A stretch of 34,258 nt of DNA, from NCBI GenBank assembly GCA_001464425.1, contig LNEK01000028.1, forward strand, positions 1 to 34,258, read 5' to 3'. Under the pieces are notes generated by a model. That model saw nothing but the letters and a program-made list of their open reading frames with translations, did no database searches and was not told the origin of the DNA. Numbering within the stretch: position 1 is the stretch's first letter; each line of letters opens with the position of its first letter. Below are positions 14,930 to 23,300 of this stretch, one piece after another. This stretch comes from Alphaproteobacteria bacterium Ga0077535. GTDB lineage: Bacteria > Pseudomonadota > Alphaproteobacteria > Caulobacterales > Aquidulcibacteraceae. Made by a program: the position numbers and the translations under genes.

Positions 14930-15750
14930 ATGATCCACGGCTGACGCCGGCGCGCAGTGATGTAGCGGCGGCGAAGCTCAGAGGCACGATCGATGCGGAA
15001 CGCTTTGTCGAAGGCGTTCCGCATCAGGTCAAAGTCGGCGCTTCCGTTTTACGCGAAGCGCCGTCTTTCGTTGCGCGGCTGGAGACGCAGCTGCTCTACG
15101 GCGAGATCTTCGACATTTACGATCAGGACGAAGACGGCTGGGTGTGGGGCCAAGCGCGGCTCGACGGTTATGTCGGCTATGCGCGGGCTGAGAGCTTTGA
15201 CGCTGAGATTCATGTGCCGACACACCGCGTCGCGGTGTTGCGGACCTTGGTATTTCCCGAGCCGGACAAGAAATCCCAGCCGCCCTCGCCTCTAAGCCTC
15301 AACGCAAAGCTCACCGTGACGGCGATGGAAAACGGCTTTGCCGGTTTGAGTCGCGGCGGCTGGGTTTATGCCGCACACATCGCGCCGATCGACGCGCACG
15401 TCGATGATTGGGTGGCGAGCGCCGAGCGTTTCGTCGGACTGCCCTATTTGTGGGGCGGCAAGGATTCGAGCGCGGCCGATTGTTCGGGCGTGGTGCAGAC
15501 GGCGCTGGAAACCGGCGGCATCAACGCGCCGCGCGATGCGGACATGCAGGAAGCGGTGGTGGGCCGCGAAATTCCGCTCAATGCGAAGCTAGAGCGCGGC
15601 GACCTGGTGTTTTGGCCAGGGCACGTTGGCCTCATGCGCAGCGCAAAGGAATTGCTCCACGCCAACGCATTTCACATGCAAACTGTGGTCGAACCACTCG
15701 CAGAGACGATCGCGCGGATCGGCGCGCCGCGCTCTATCCGTAGGCTTTAG
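14926..15750 (+). CDS. NlpC/P60 family cell-wall peptidase (C40)
   Basis: A 274-residue protein without an obvious signal peptide. An SH3b-like region (about 28-155, with two repeats such as GWVWGQARLDGYVGYA) precedes the NlpC/P60 domain (about 160-270). Catalytic Cys186 lies in FVGLPYLWGGKDSSAADCSG and the catalytic His is H233 in WPGHVGLM; H245 or H250 is the probable third polar residue. Family knowledge: these enzymes cleave gamma-D-Glu-diaminopimelate bonds in peptidoglycan or muropeptides. Lack of a secretion signal suggests muropeptide recycling or an unconventional export route. It is translationally coupled to the MarR-like regulator and shares its stop region (TTAG) with the convergent cytochrome gene. 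Confidence 0.9.
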   Translation: MNDPRLTPARSDVAAAKLRGTIDAERFVEGVPHQVKVGASVLREAPSFVARLETQLLYGEIFDIYDQDEDGWVWGQARLDGYVGYARAESFDAEIHVPTHRVAVLRTLVFPEPDKKSQPPSPLSLNAKLTVTAMENGFAGLSRGGWVYAAHIAPIDAHVDDWVASAERFVGLPYLWGGKDSSAADCSGVVQTALETGGINAPRDADMQEAVVGREIPLNAKLERGDLVFWPGHVGLMRSAKELLHANAFHMQTVVEPLAETIARIGAPRSIRRL

Positions 15751-16382
15751 CCGCCTGCTGGCGCGGCGGCGGCGTCAACTTCCGTTGGCGCGGCTTCGCC
15801 TTCAGCAGCGGCAGGCGCAGCCTCCGGCAACGGCGCGGGCAGCGCGACATTGTTCGGCGAGATCGAGCGCAGATACGCAATCATCGCCACGCGGTCTTGA
15901 TCGTTGCGCAAGCCGGCGAACGCCATCTTGGTCCCCGGCACGTTGCGTGACGGTGAGGCCAGAAAGTCGTTGAGCGCCAGATAATCCCAGGCCCCGCCAT
16001 GAGCCTGCATCGGCTCTGAATACTCAAAGCCGGCATGGCTCGCGACAGCGCGGCCGAAGGCATCATGCAAGTTCGGGCCGATGCCGTTTGCGCCACCAGC
16101 ATCGAAACTGTGGCAGGCGGTGCACTGCGCCTGAACGCGCGCGCCGCGTGCGATCAGCTCATCAAGTTGAACTTGGTCAGCGAACAGGCGACCGAAATCG
16201 GGAGGACCGGCCGGCGCGGCAGCGCCGCCGCTGGCCGCCTCAAGCACGACTTCCGGCAGGTAGCCCGGTGTATCGGGGTAATTCGTGTGGACCAAAGTAT
16301 CGGCGAGAACGCCGACGCCCATGATGCCAAGCACCGAAGCCAGAACGGCTCCGAACACAGAATTCATCCGCAGATCGCTCAT
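15747..16382 (-). CDS. Membrane-anchored class I cytochrome c (CycM type)
   Basis: A 211-residue protein with an N-terminal uncleaved signal/anchor helix (about 8-28), a linker, one haem-binding motif CTACH (C87, C90, H91) and the axial Met in GTKMAFAG (M153), then an Ala/Pro/Glu-rich tail. Family knowledge: membrane-bound cytochrome c-552/CycM carries electrons from the bc1 complex to aa3 oxidase at the periplasmic face. It is divergent from kdsB, an arrangement common in alphaproteobacteria. ATG 16382 is chosen from the frame; a second Met at residue 6 is possible. The acidic low-complexity tail is longer than in typical members. Confidence 0.93.
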   Translation of the reverse strand: MSDLRMNSVFGAVLASVLGIMGVGVLADTLVHTNYPDTPGYLPEVVLEAASGGAAAPAGPPDFGRLFADQVQLDELIARGARVQAQCTACHSFDAGGANGIGPNLHDAFGRAVASHAGFEYSEPMQAHGGAWDYLALNDFLASPSRNVPGTKMAFAGLRNDQDRVAMIAYLRSISPNNVALPAPLPEAAPAAAEGEAAPTEVDAAAAPAGG

Positions 16383-16527
16383 TGCCCTGCCCTGGGTGGC
16401 CGCGCGGCCGTCTCGAAACAGGCGGCGTTATGGCCTGCGTCGGGGCCCTCGCCAAGCGGGGCTAATGACGCGGGGCGCGCATCACTGGCCTTGCGCGGCG
16501 AACCGCCGCACGGCAAGCCGACGCCCC

Positions 16528-17247
16528 ATGAACTCCGTTGTCGTCATCCCTGCGCGCATGGCCTCCACCCGGCTGCCAGGAAAACCCCTGGCCGATATCC
16601 ACGGTCGGCCCATGATCGCCTGGGTGGTGGACCTGGCTCACGCCGCCAATGCGGGACCGGTGCTCGTCGCGGCGGCTGAGGAGGAAGTGGCCGAAGCAGC
16701 GCTCAAGGCGGGCGCGCATGTTTCGCTGACCGATCCTGATTTGCCCTCCGGCTCGGACCGCGTGCACGCGGCACTGGAAGCGTTCGACCCCGGCCGGCGC
16801 TTCGATGTGGCGGTCAACCTGCAAGGCGATATGCCGACGATGCGCGCCGAGGACGTAGCGCGCGCGCTTGCTGCGCTGAAGCCTGGCGCTGACATCGCGA
16901 CTTTGGTCTCGCCCTCGAACGATGAAGCGGAGCGCGCGAACCCGAACGTCGTGAAAGCTATTCGCGCGGCGGATGGACGTTGTCTTGCGTTCACGCGCGC
17001 GCCGGCCCCATGGGGCGAAGGGCCGATCGAACGGCACGTCGGTATCTATGTGTATCGGCGCGAAGCATTGGCCCGCTTTGTTGCGGCGCCGCCCTCGCCG
17101 CTTGAACTGCGCGAAAAGCTCGAGCAATTGCGCGCGCTCGAAATGGGCATGACGATCTACGCCGATTCAATCGCGGACTTTCCAAAGGGCGTCGACAGCC
17201 CGCCTGACCTTGAAGCAGCGCGCGCAGCGTTGGCGGCGTTCACCTAA
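16528..17247 (+). CDS. kdsB: 3-deoxy-manno-octulosonate cytidylyltransferase (CMP-KDO synthetase)
   Basis: A 239-residue enzyme that activates KDO with CTP for lipid A core assembly. The N-terminus (MNSVVVIPARMASTRLPGKPL) is the nucleotide-binding motif of the family, and VNLQGDMP and RHVGIYVYRREAL are further hallmarks; the length is usual. ATG 16528 is selected because the family begins exactly there, although no strong ribosome site is visible; the open frame extends to 16285 without homology. It shows that the host makes KDO-containing lipopolysaccharide. In many alphaproteobacteria pheA follows directly; here four genes intervene. Confidence 0.96.
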   Translation: MNSVVVIPARMASTRLPGKPLADIHGRPMIAWVVDLAHAANAGPVLVAAAEEEVAEAALKAGAHVSLTDPDLPSGSDRVHAALEAFDPGRRFDVAVNLQGDMPTMRAEDVARALAALKPGADIATLVSPSNDEAERANPNVVKAIRAADGRCLAFTRAPAPWGEGPIERHVGIYVYRREALARFVAAPPSPLELREKLEQLRALEMGMTIYADSIADFPKGVDSPPDLEAARAALAAFT

Positions 17248-17402
17248 ATTCCATACGTGTGAGCGCGCATTAAGCCGTGACGCAGTTGCATTTCCTGTTT
17301 GGCAATAACTGGCTCTCGTTTTCGTGATTTTCCTTCAGCGCGCGTTATCCCTTCTGGCTGCTTAGTCCTCGTCTGCGTGCACATCGCGGGCGGGGGCAAT
17401 AT

Positions 17403-19310
17403 ATGAACGCGAAGCAAATCCTTGTTCGCCACCTCGCGGCGGCGCGTGTGAAAACGTGGCGCTTGGTGCAGACGGCATCGACCAGTCACAAGCTGGCTTT
17501 GGCTTTCGCATTATTCCTTGTCCCGCTTGTGTTCGTGAGCGGCAAACTAGCCTCCGAACAACAGCATCTCGTCGATGTCACGCGCCAAGAGCGTGATGGC
17601 GCGGCGTATCTGCGTGTCGTCAACGAAGCGCACACATTGCTCAACATGCAATCGCGCGCGCAACAGCTTGGCCACGATGTCGATAATATCAGCGCCGCTA
17701 TCCGCGCGCTGCGCTCGGCTGAGCGACGTTACGGCGGCGGTCTCCAAACTGCTGAAATGTCGGAGCGCGCGATTACTGCGATGCGCACGGCGCTCAACAA
17801 TGATCGCGCTCGCGCCACCGCGGCGGGCGCGGCCGTCATGGCGCTCTGCGATTTGGCGCATCAAATTGGTGATCGCGCCAACCTCGTCCGCGATCCGGAT
17901 CGCGCCAGCCACGCCGCCGCCGCCATTGTTATCGAGCGCGCGCCGATGTTGGCGCAGCAGGCCCGTGATCTGGCCAGCCTGACAGAAACCGTATTCGCAG
18001 ACCGGCGCATCGGTGAAGGCGAACGCACGCAAATCCTGCAAGAGCTCGCGGTGCTTGAGCGCACCACCAACGCGCTCGGCGGCGCAATCGATCGCACAGT
18101 AGAGAACGCCGCGGACGCTGGCGTGCAATCGTCGCTGGGTCCGCCCTCATATTCGGTCGTCACCAATTTTGCGGCGTATCGCGCGAACATCGAGCGCGCC
18201 ATCGATCGCGGCCGCCTCAACTTGCCAGATCTGATCGCAACAGAAGCCGGCGCACAATATGCGCTCGCTGACCTTTCAGGCCGCGTCTCCACCGCGCTTG
18301 ACGCCATGCTGGTGGCCCGAGCCGAGCGGCTTGCCGATGAGCGGACGAGCACGCTGCTGCTCGCGGGCGCGCTGTTCTTTGTAGTGATCGGTTTCATCGT
18401 GGCGCTACTGCGGGTTGGCCTCATTCAGCCGATCGACTCGCTCTCAGCCTCGATCCGAGCCATCGCCGACGGAAATTACGACGCCGACATTCCGGCGCTC
18501 AATCGCGGAGACGAGATCGGCGACATGGCGCGTGCGCTCGCCGTGCTACGCGATGCAGCCGAGGCGCGGATTGCAGCCGACACCGCGCGCGCCGCGGCTG
18601 AAGGCGCCAATCGCGCGAAATCGCAATTCGTCGCGAATATGAGTCACGAGCTGCGCACGCCGCTCAACGCCATCATCGGTTACGCCGAGATCTTGGCGGA
18701 AGATGCCGAGGATCGCGGCGACACCTCTTCGATCAGCGATCTGCAGCGCATCAACATGGCGGCGCGGCACTTGCTGGCGGTGATTAACGACATTCTCGAT
18801 CTCTCCAAGATCGAAGCCGGCCGCATGGATGTGCTGGCGGCGCCCACAGATCCGCGCGGCATTGTCGCCGACGCGATCTCGACGGCGCGGCCCCTGGCGA
18901 GCAAGAACAATAACACGCTGGAATGCGATATCGAGCCGATCGAGGCCTCTTACGTCGACGCGCAGAAATTGCGCCAGTGCTTGCTGAATTTGCTCTCCAA
19001 CGCCTGCAAGTTCACCAAGCAAGGCACCGTGCGCCTGACAATGCACCGCGAAGAGCACGACGGCGAAGGCCGCCTCGTGTTCAAGGTCACCGACACCGGC
19101 ATCGGCCTCAGCGCCGAGCAATCCAGCCGCCTCTTCCAAGCGTTCGAGCAAGCCAGCGCTACCACGGCGCGCGAGTTCGGCGGCACCGGCCTTGGCCTCA
19201 TGATCACCCGCCGCATGGCGCAGATGATGGGCGGCGATGTCACGGTGACCAGCGAACTCGGCAAGGGCGCGACGTTGCGAGGGCGACGATGTGTTCGACC
19301 GCGAGGGTGA
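17403..19310 (+). CDS. Membrane sensor histidine kinase, end apparently disrupted
   Basis: A 635-residue kinase: TM1 (about 30-48), a helical extracytoplasmic sensor region (about 50-312), TM2 (about 316-340), HAMP (about 341-395), HisKA with His415 in SHELRTPLNAIIGY, and a HATPase domain with N box LLNLLSNACKFT, G1 DTGIGLS and G2 GGTGLGL. After SELGKGAT the frame continues as LRGRRCVRPRG and stops, without the usual hydrophobic last strand (FTxRLP). The next frame at once encodes a receiver domain (19291-19728), so this looks like a hybrid kinase broken at the junction, or naturally split. A GGGGG run lies near ATG 17403. The signal it senses is unknown. Confidence 0.9.
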   Translation: MNAKQILVRHLAAARVKTWRLVQTASTSHKLALAFALFLVPLVFVSGKLASEQQHLVDVTRQERDGAAYLRVVNEAHTLLNMQSRAQQLGHDVDNISAAIRALRSAERRYGGGLQTAEMSERAITAMRTALNNDRARATAAGAAVMALCDLAHQIGDRANLVRDPDRASHAAAAIVIERAPMLAQQARDLASLTETVFADRRIGEGERTQILQELAVLERTTNALGGAIDRTVENAADAGVQSSLGPPSYSVVTNFAAYRANIERAIDRGRLNLPDLIATEAGAQYALADLSGRVSTALDAMLVARAERLADERTSTLLLAGALFFVVIGFIVALLRVGLIQPIDSLSASIRAIADGNYDADIPALNRGDEIGDMARALAVLRDAAEARIAADTARAAAEGANRAKSQFVANMSHELRTPLNAIIGYAEILAEDAEDRGDTSSISDLQRINMAARHLLAVINDILDLSKIEAGRMDVLAAPTDPRGIVADAISTARPLASKNNNTLECDIEPIEASYVDAQKLRQCLLNLLSNACKFTKQGTVRLTMHREEHDGEGRLVFKVTDTGIGLSAEQSSRLFQAFEQASATTAREFGGTGLGLMITRRMAQMMGGDVTVTSELGKGATLRGRRCVRPRG

Positions 19311-19728
19311 TGAAGATGCGCCGCTCGCTATCGTCATCGACGATGAAGCCAGCGCACGCGATCTTGCCGTGCGGGCGCTGACACAAGTTGGCTTTGCGGT
19401 GCAGTGCGCGCGTACCGCGGACGCGGGGCTCACACTGGCGCGGACGCTGAAGCCGGCGCTTGTGGTGCTGGATATCAACCTCCCCGACCGCGACGGCTGG
19501 GGCGTGATCTCCGACCTTTCACTCGACCCTGAAACGCGCGGTGTGCCGATCGTCGTGCTGTCGATCGAAGAGGATCGCCGCCGCTCGATCGAACTCGGCG
19601 CCGCCGACCATTTGGTCAAGCCGGCGACGCGCGATGTTCTCTGCGCCGCGGCGCTGCGCTTTGCGCGGCTGCGCCCCGATCCGGCGCTTGCTGACGAAGC
19701 GCCGGTCGTGACGCGGCTTAGCGCCTAG
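19291..19728 (+). CDS. Receiver domain protein, overlapping the histidine kinase in another frame
   Basis: A 145-residue single-domain response regulator with all key residues: acidic D17 and D18 in IVIDDE, phosphoacceptor D61 in LVVLDINLP, S91 in VVLS, and K110 in LVKP. No output domain follows. It overlaps the kinase by 20 nt in the +1 frame. The possible start is GTG 19291, with GAGGG 7 nt upstream, so independent translation is possible; the first residues (FDREGDEDAPLA) read like an inter-domain linker, which fits a former hybrid kinase. It would receive phosphate from H415 of the kinase. It ends convergently with a lipoprotein gene, sharing CTAG. Confidence 0.85.
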   Translation: MFDREGDEDAPLAIVIDDEASARDLAVRALTQVGFAVQCARTADAGLTLARTLKPALVVLDINLPDRDGWGVISDLSLDPETRGVPIVVLSIEEDRRRSIELGAADHLVKPATRDVLCAAALRFARLRPDPALADEAPVVTRLSA

Positions 19729-20267
19729 CCGGGAAAGCTTTGCAGGCCGATCGAGGCGAAACCGCCTTCTTCGAGCACCAAGCAATTCAAGCTCTCCATG
19801 CCTTGCACGTAGCAGAGCATCGGCAAATTGTTGGCGCGCACGGCTTCGTATTGGGCGCGGTCGATACCTTCGTGCGGATAGAACGGAAACTCGCCGCTGA
19901 CGGGGCTGTCGGCATTAGCGGCCCATTCCGGCAATTGCGAACTGGTTTGCGCTTGAACCGTCGTCCATTCGCCGAGCGCAGTCTCCATCGCGTTAGTGTC
20001 GTCCGCGTGCGAGAGCATCATCACGTGTTGGGCGAGATGCGCTTCCGCGTAGATCGGCGCGCCAGAGCTATCGCGCACGACGAACGTGCCGACAGCGCGC
20101 GCGCAATCCGGGCCGGCGGTTGTGGCTTCGAGCGAATACGTCGCCTCGCCCGCCGTCCAGGAACCTACAGCGCGCGCATCGCAGCCCGCCGACATCACCT
20201 CCGTCTCTTCCGCTGGTGTGCAAGCGGCCGCGAGCGCGGCGGCGGCGGCAATCAAGAGTATGCGCAT
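19725..20267 (-). CDS. Hypothetical lipoprotein
   Basis: A 180-residue protein with a lipoprotein signal (MRILLIAAAAALAAAC, lipidated C16). The mature part contains four further cysteines (in SAGCDAR, GPDCARAV, MLCYV and LNCLVL), which could form two disulfides in the periplasm. No domain is recognised. A small beta-rich fold is suggested by alternating short strands such as WTAGEATYSLEAT and VGTFVVRDSSG. It lies between the receiver gene (convergent) and the esterase gene (same strand, 30 nt upstream), so it may be the second gene of an esterase-lipoprotein unit. Confidence 0.75.
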   Translation of the reverse strand: MRILLIAAAAALAAACTPAEETEVMSAGCDARAVGSWTAGEATYSLEATTAGPDCARAVGTFVVRDSSGAPIYAEAHLAQHVMMLSHADDTNAMETALGEWTTVQAQTSSQLPEWAANADSPVSGEFPFYPHEGIDRAQYEAVRANNLPMLCYVQGMESLNCLVLEEGGFASIGLQSFPG

Positions 20268-20297
20268 CGAGTGTTCCCCCTGGTGTTGAGCGTCACC

Positions 20298-21203
20298 CTA
20301 GCTGCTCCACTCCGCGCGCACCAGCGCACCGACTTCGCGCAAAGCTGAGGTCGCAGTCTTCGAATATGCGGTAAAGTTGAGCCCGCCATGCATAAGCGGA
20401 GGATACTTTTTCTCGGTCACGCGCACGCCGGCGGTGCGCAAGGCAGACACGAAGGCTTTCACATCACTACGCACCGGATCGAGTGGCCCACCGCCAGCTA
20501 CGATGGTAGGCGGCGCAGCGGAGAGATCGACATCGAGCAGAGACGGCAACTTTTCAGCGCCGAGGCTCTTGGCGATGTAGAGCGCCGCAACGCGGCCAAG
20601 GAAACGGAAGTTGCGCACTTCCTCCGCGGCCCAGAGCGTGTCTTGCACATGCACGAGCGGATAAAGCAGAACCTGCAGCGCAACGGCGCCAGGTGTTGCG
20701 CGATTGATTTCGAGCGCGATGGTGCAGGCGAGATAAGCGCCGGCGCTATCGCCGGAGACGGCGATGCGATTTGGCCCAGCGCCGAACGTGCGCGCGTTCT
20801 GAAACGCCCAAACGCACGCGGCGCGAACATCGTGAAGTTGTCCCGGGAACGGCGTCTCCGGCGCGAGACGATAGCCAACCGAAAGGACGCGGCCTTGCGA
20901 TGACTTCGCCAGCCACGAACAGATTGAATCGTGCGTGTCGATGTCGCCGCATACGAAGCCGCCACCATGAAAGAAAACGATGAGCGGCGCGCGGATGGCG
21001 TCGGCGGCTTCGTAATAACGGGCGCGCAACGGCCCGGCGGCGCCAGCGATTTCCAGCTCTTCGACGCGCGCCAGCCCAGCGGCGCGCGCGGCGGGCACCG
21101 CCAAAAGCGTGCGCAGACCCCTGCGCGTTTGCGCCAAAATCGCGCTTTCGACAGTTTGCGCCACACCCATTGAGGCATCGCCCCTACCAGAGAAGCGGCC
21201 CAT
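20298..21203 (-). CDS. Alpha/beta hydrolase, HSL-type esterase
   Basis: A 301-residue hydrolase of the hormone-sensitive-lipase family. The oxyanion motif HGGG is at 79-82, the nucleophile motif GDSAG at 151-155 (Ser153), the acid is probably D242 in LDPVRSD, and the catalytic His is H272 in MHGGLNF. Role: hydrolysis of short-chain esters; the substrate is unknown. There is no signal peptide, so it is cytoplasmic. The start may be ATG 21203 or ATG 21170 (MGVAQT), where AGGGG lies upstream. With the longer start only 19 nt separate it from the divergent pheA, so the shorter start leaves more room for promoters. Confidence 0.92.
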   Translation of the reverse strand: MGRFSGRGDASMGVAQTVESAILAQTRRGLRTLLAVPAARAAGLARVEELEIAGAAGPLRARYYEAADAIRAPLIVFFHGGGFVCGDIDTHDSICSWLAKSSQGRVLSVGYRLAPETPFPGQLHDVRAACVWAFQNARTFGAGPNRIAVSGDSAGAYLACTIALEINRATPGAVALQVLLYPLVHVQDTLWAAEEVRNFRFLGRVAALYIAKSLGAEKLPSLLDVDLSAAPPTIVAGGGPLDPVRSDVKAFVSALRTAGVRVTEKKYPPLMHGGLNFTAYSKTATSALREVGALVRAEWSS

Positions 21204-21222
21204 ACGCTAACGCTCGCCGCCA

Positions 21223-22059
21223 ATGACCGACTATATTTCCTTTCAAGGCGAACCTGGGGCGAACTCACACATCGCTGCCCGCGCCGCCTTTCCACAACTC
21301 GAGCCGCTGCCGTGCGCAAGCTTCGACGACGCCTTCGCGGCCGTTAGCGAAGGCCAGGCGCGCTACGCCATGATCCCGATCGAGAACTCGGTCGCGGGGC
21401 GCGTCGCGGATGTACACACGCTGATCCCGGAGAGCGGGCTCTACATTATCGGCGAACGCTTCGTGCCGATTAGGCATCAATTGCTCGGCCTGAAAGACGC
21501 CACGCTTGAAGGCCTGACGCACGTGCGCTCGCACCCGCAAGCCCTCGGCCAGTGCCGCAAGCAATTGCGGGAGCTTGGCGTGGCTGCAGTGAAGACAGCC
21601 GATACCGCCGGCGCGGCACGCGAGATTGCAGAGCTCGGCGATCCGCGCATCGGTGCGCTTGCATCGGGACTTGCTAGCGAGATTTATGGGCTGAAAGTGC
21701 TGAAAGCCGACATCGCGGACGCGCCGCACAACACGACGCGGTTTTTGGTGTTCGCGCGCGAGGCGCAGAACGCGGCGCTGGGTTCGGGCCCCTGCATGAC
21801 GAGCTTTGTCTTCCGCGTCCGCAACGTGCCCGCGGCGCTCTATAAGGCGCTCGGCGGCTTCGCAACCAACGGTGTCAACATGACCAAGCTTGAGAGCTAC
21901 ATCGAAGGAGGCGCGTTCTCGGCGGCCATGTTCTTTCTGGAAGTCGAAGGCCACCCGGAAGAGCAGGCCCTGCGGCTGGCGCTGGAGGAATTGGCATTCT
22001 TTTCTACGTCGCTGAAAGTGCTGGGAGTTTACCCGGCCGACCCGTTCCGGCGGACGTAA
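21223..22059 (+). CDS. pheA: Prephenate dehydratase
   Basis: A 278-residue monofunctional enzyme converting prephenate to phenylpyruvate in phenylalanine synthesis. The PDT domain (about 4-180) has GEPGANSHIAA, PIENSVAGRV and the catalytic HNTTRF (Thr172). The ACT regulatory domain (about 193-272) includes GVNMTKLESYIEGG, the phenylalanine-binding site, so feedback inhibition is expected. No chorismate mutase domain is fused. Its stop codon lies within the GTAACC motif of the downstream sigma-factor promoter. It is divergent from the esterase gene with a very short gap. Confidence 0.96.
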   Translation: MTDYISFQGEPGANSHIAARAAFPQLEPLPCASFDDAFAAVSEGQARYAMIPIENSVAGRVADVHTLIPESGLYIIGERFVPIRHQLLGLKDATLEGLTHVRSHPQALGQCRKQLRELGVAAVKTADTAGAAREIAELGDPRIGALASGLASEIYGLKVLKADIADAPHNTTRFLVFAREAQNAALGSGPCMTSFVFRVRNVPAALYKALGGFATNGVNMTKLESYIEGGAFSAAMFFLEVEGHPEEQALRLALEELAFFSTSLKVLGVYPADPFRRT

Positions 22060-22081
22060 CCGCCGCTAGCGCCGGCGCGTA
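22056..22081 (+). promoter_or_regulatory. SigF-like ECF promoter before the sigma/NrsF operon
   Basis: GTAACC (22056-22061), a 16-nt spacer and CGTA (22078-22081) precede the TTG start at 22101 by 45 nt measured from the -35. The motif resembles the reported Caulobacter SigF consensus GTAACC-N16-CGAA (recalled, 9 of 10 positions). It shares GTAACCGCCGC with the site upstream of the DoxX gene. This supports positive autoregulation of the operon. It overlaps the pheA stop codon. Confidence 0.7.
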
Positions 22082-22100
22082 AGCACTCTCGGGAGGGCCA

Positions 22101-22643
22101 TTGGCGGACGAAACCGCACTTCGAGCCTTGTTGCTCCAGGGCCTCGCGGGCGATGAGGCCGCGCATCGCGCTTTCCTGACGGAAGCGGCGGCGCTGCTTC
22201 GCGCCTACTTCCGCAATCGGCTGCGCGGGCGGCCAGAGGATGCGGAGGATCTGGTGCAGGAGACACTGGTGGCGCTGCACACAAGACGCGAAAGTTACGA
22301 TCCGAACTACCCTCTCACGGCGTGGCTCTACGCCATCGCACGCTACCGGCTGATCGATTTTCTACGCCGCGCCAAGCATCGTGCACATGCGCCGCTCGAT
22401 GGGCTCGACGTCGGCGACATCGATCCCGACTACGAGGCGACGGACGCCAAACACGATATCGGCGTGCTGCTCGGCAAGCTTCCGGAAAAGCAACGCATCG
22501 CCATCCGTATGGTGAAGCTTGAAGAGAAAAGCGTGCGCGAAACGGCGGACGCGACCGGCCTCAGCGAAAGCGACATTAAGATTTCCATCCATCGCGGCCT
22601 GAAGACGCTGATGCGCCTGATGGCCGAGGAGCAAGTATCGTGA
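22101..22643 (+). CDS. ECF sigma factor, SigF/NrsF-type
   Basis: A 180-residue group IV sigma factor. The start is TTG 22101, backed by GGGAGGG 3-9 nt upstream. Region 2 shows LRGRPEDAEDLVQETLVALHTRRESYDPNYPLTAWLYAIARYRLIDFLRR; region 4 shows LPEKQRIAIRMVKLEEKSVRETADATGLSESDIKISIHRGLKTLMRLM. The WLYAIARYRLIDFLRRAKHR pattern and the downstream NrsF-like gene place it in the group of Caulobacter SigF, which responds to chromate, cadmium and oxidative stress. It is coupled to its anti-sigma factor by a GTGA overlap (22640-22643). A matching promoter lies just upstream. Confidence 0.93.
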   Translation: MADETALRALLLQGLAGDEAAHRAFLTEAAALLRAYFRNRLRGRPEDAEDLVQETLVALHTRRESYDPNYPLTAWLYAIARYRLIDFLRRAKHRAHAPLDGLDVGDIDPDYEATDAKHDIGVLLGKLPEKQRIAIRMVKLEEKSVRETADATGLSESDIKISIHRGLKTLMRLMAEEQVS

Positions 22644-23281
22644 AAACCGACGATCTCATCGAAGCGCTGGCGCGCGGCGCTGGGCCCGCGGACAAGCAAC
22701 ATTGGCGGCGCGATTTGGCGCTGACATTGCTGGTCGGGCTTGTCGTGTCGGCGGTGCTGGTTGTGGTGTTTCTTCAGGTGCGGCCGGACATCGGCGCGGC
22801 GCGCATGCCGGTGATGATGAAGGCGATGTTCTCAGCTTTGGCGGCGGCCGTGATCTTGCCGTTTGCGCTGCAATTGATGAAGCCGGGCCGCCCGCTGGGG
22901 TGGCGCATCGGGGCTGTGCTGGTGTTCGCGGGCGTGTGCGTGCTGGCGACCGTCGTCGCGCTTATGGGCGAGATGCCGGAGCGACGCTGGGAAGCGTGGA
23001 TGGGCGGGCGCGGCGGCGTGCCGTGGTGCGTGGTGCTGATCCCGATTTTGGCCGCGCCGACAGCGGCTCTGCTCACGTGGTTCATGCGCGCGTTTGCCCC
23101 GACGCGCATCACGCTGACGGGCGCTGCGATCGGCGCAGTGTCCGGCGGCATCGCCGCGATGGCCTACGCAATGTATTGCCCGACAGACTCGGTGGCGTTC
23201 GTGACCACGTGGTACACGCTGGCGATTGCCGTGTGCGCGGCGCTGGGCGCGGTGATTGGGTCGAAGTTTTTGCGCTGGTGA
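22640..23281 (+). CDS. nrsF: NrsF-like (DUF1109) anti-sigma factor
   Basis: A 213-residue protein with a short cytoplasmic N-terminus (KTDDLIEALARGAGP) and six predicted membrane helices, the layout of NrsF/DUF1109 proteins that hold an ECF sigma factor at the membrane. GTG 22640 follows GAGGAG. Cysteines are at 100, 130, 180 and 199. C130 (GVPWC) and C180 (AMYCPTDS) sit at the loop or helix-end positions where Caulobacter NrsF has its two functionally important cysteines, so redox or metal sensing is plausible. Symbol assigned by family and context. It lies directly after the sigma gene and before a convergent membrane protein gene. Confidence 0.9.
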   Translation: MKTDDLIEALARGAGPADKQHWRRDLALTLLVGLVVSAVLVVVFLQVRPDIGAARMPVMMKAMFSALAAAVILPFALQLMKPGRPLGWRIGAVLVFAGVCVLATVVALMGEMPERRWEAWMGGRGGVPWCVVLIPILAAPTAALLTWFMRAFAPTRITLTGAAIGAVSGGIAAMAYAMYCPTDSVAFVTTWYTLAIAVCAALGAVIGSKFLRW

Positions 23282-23300
23282 TTTTTGACTGACACCGCGT

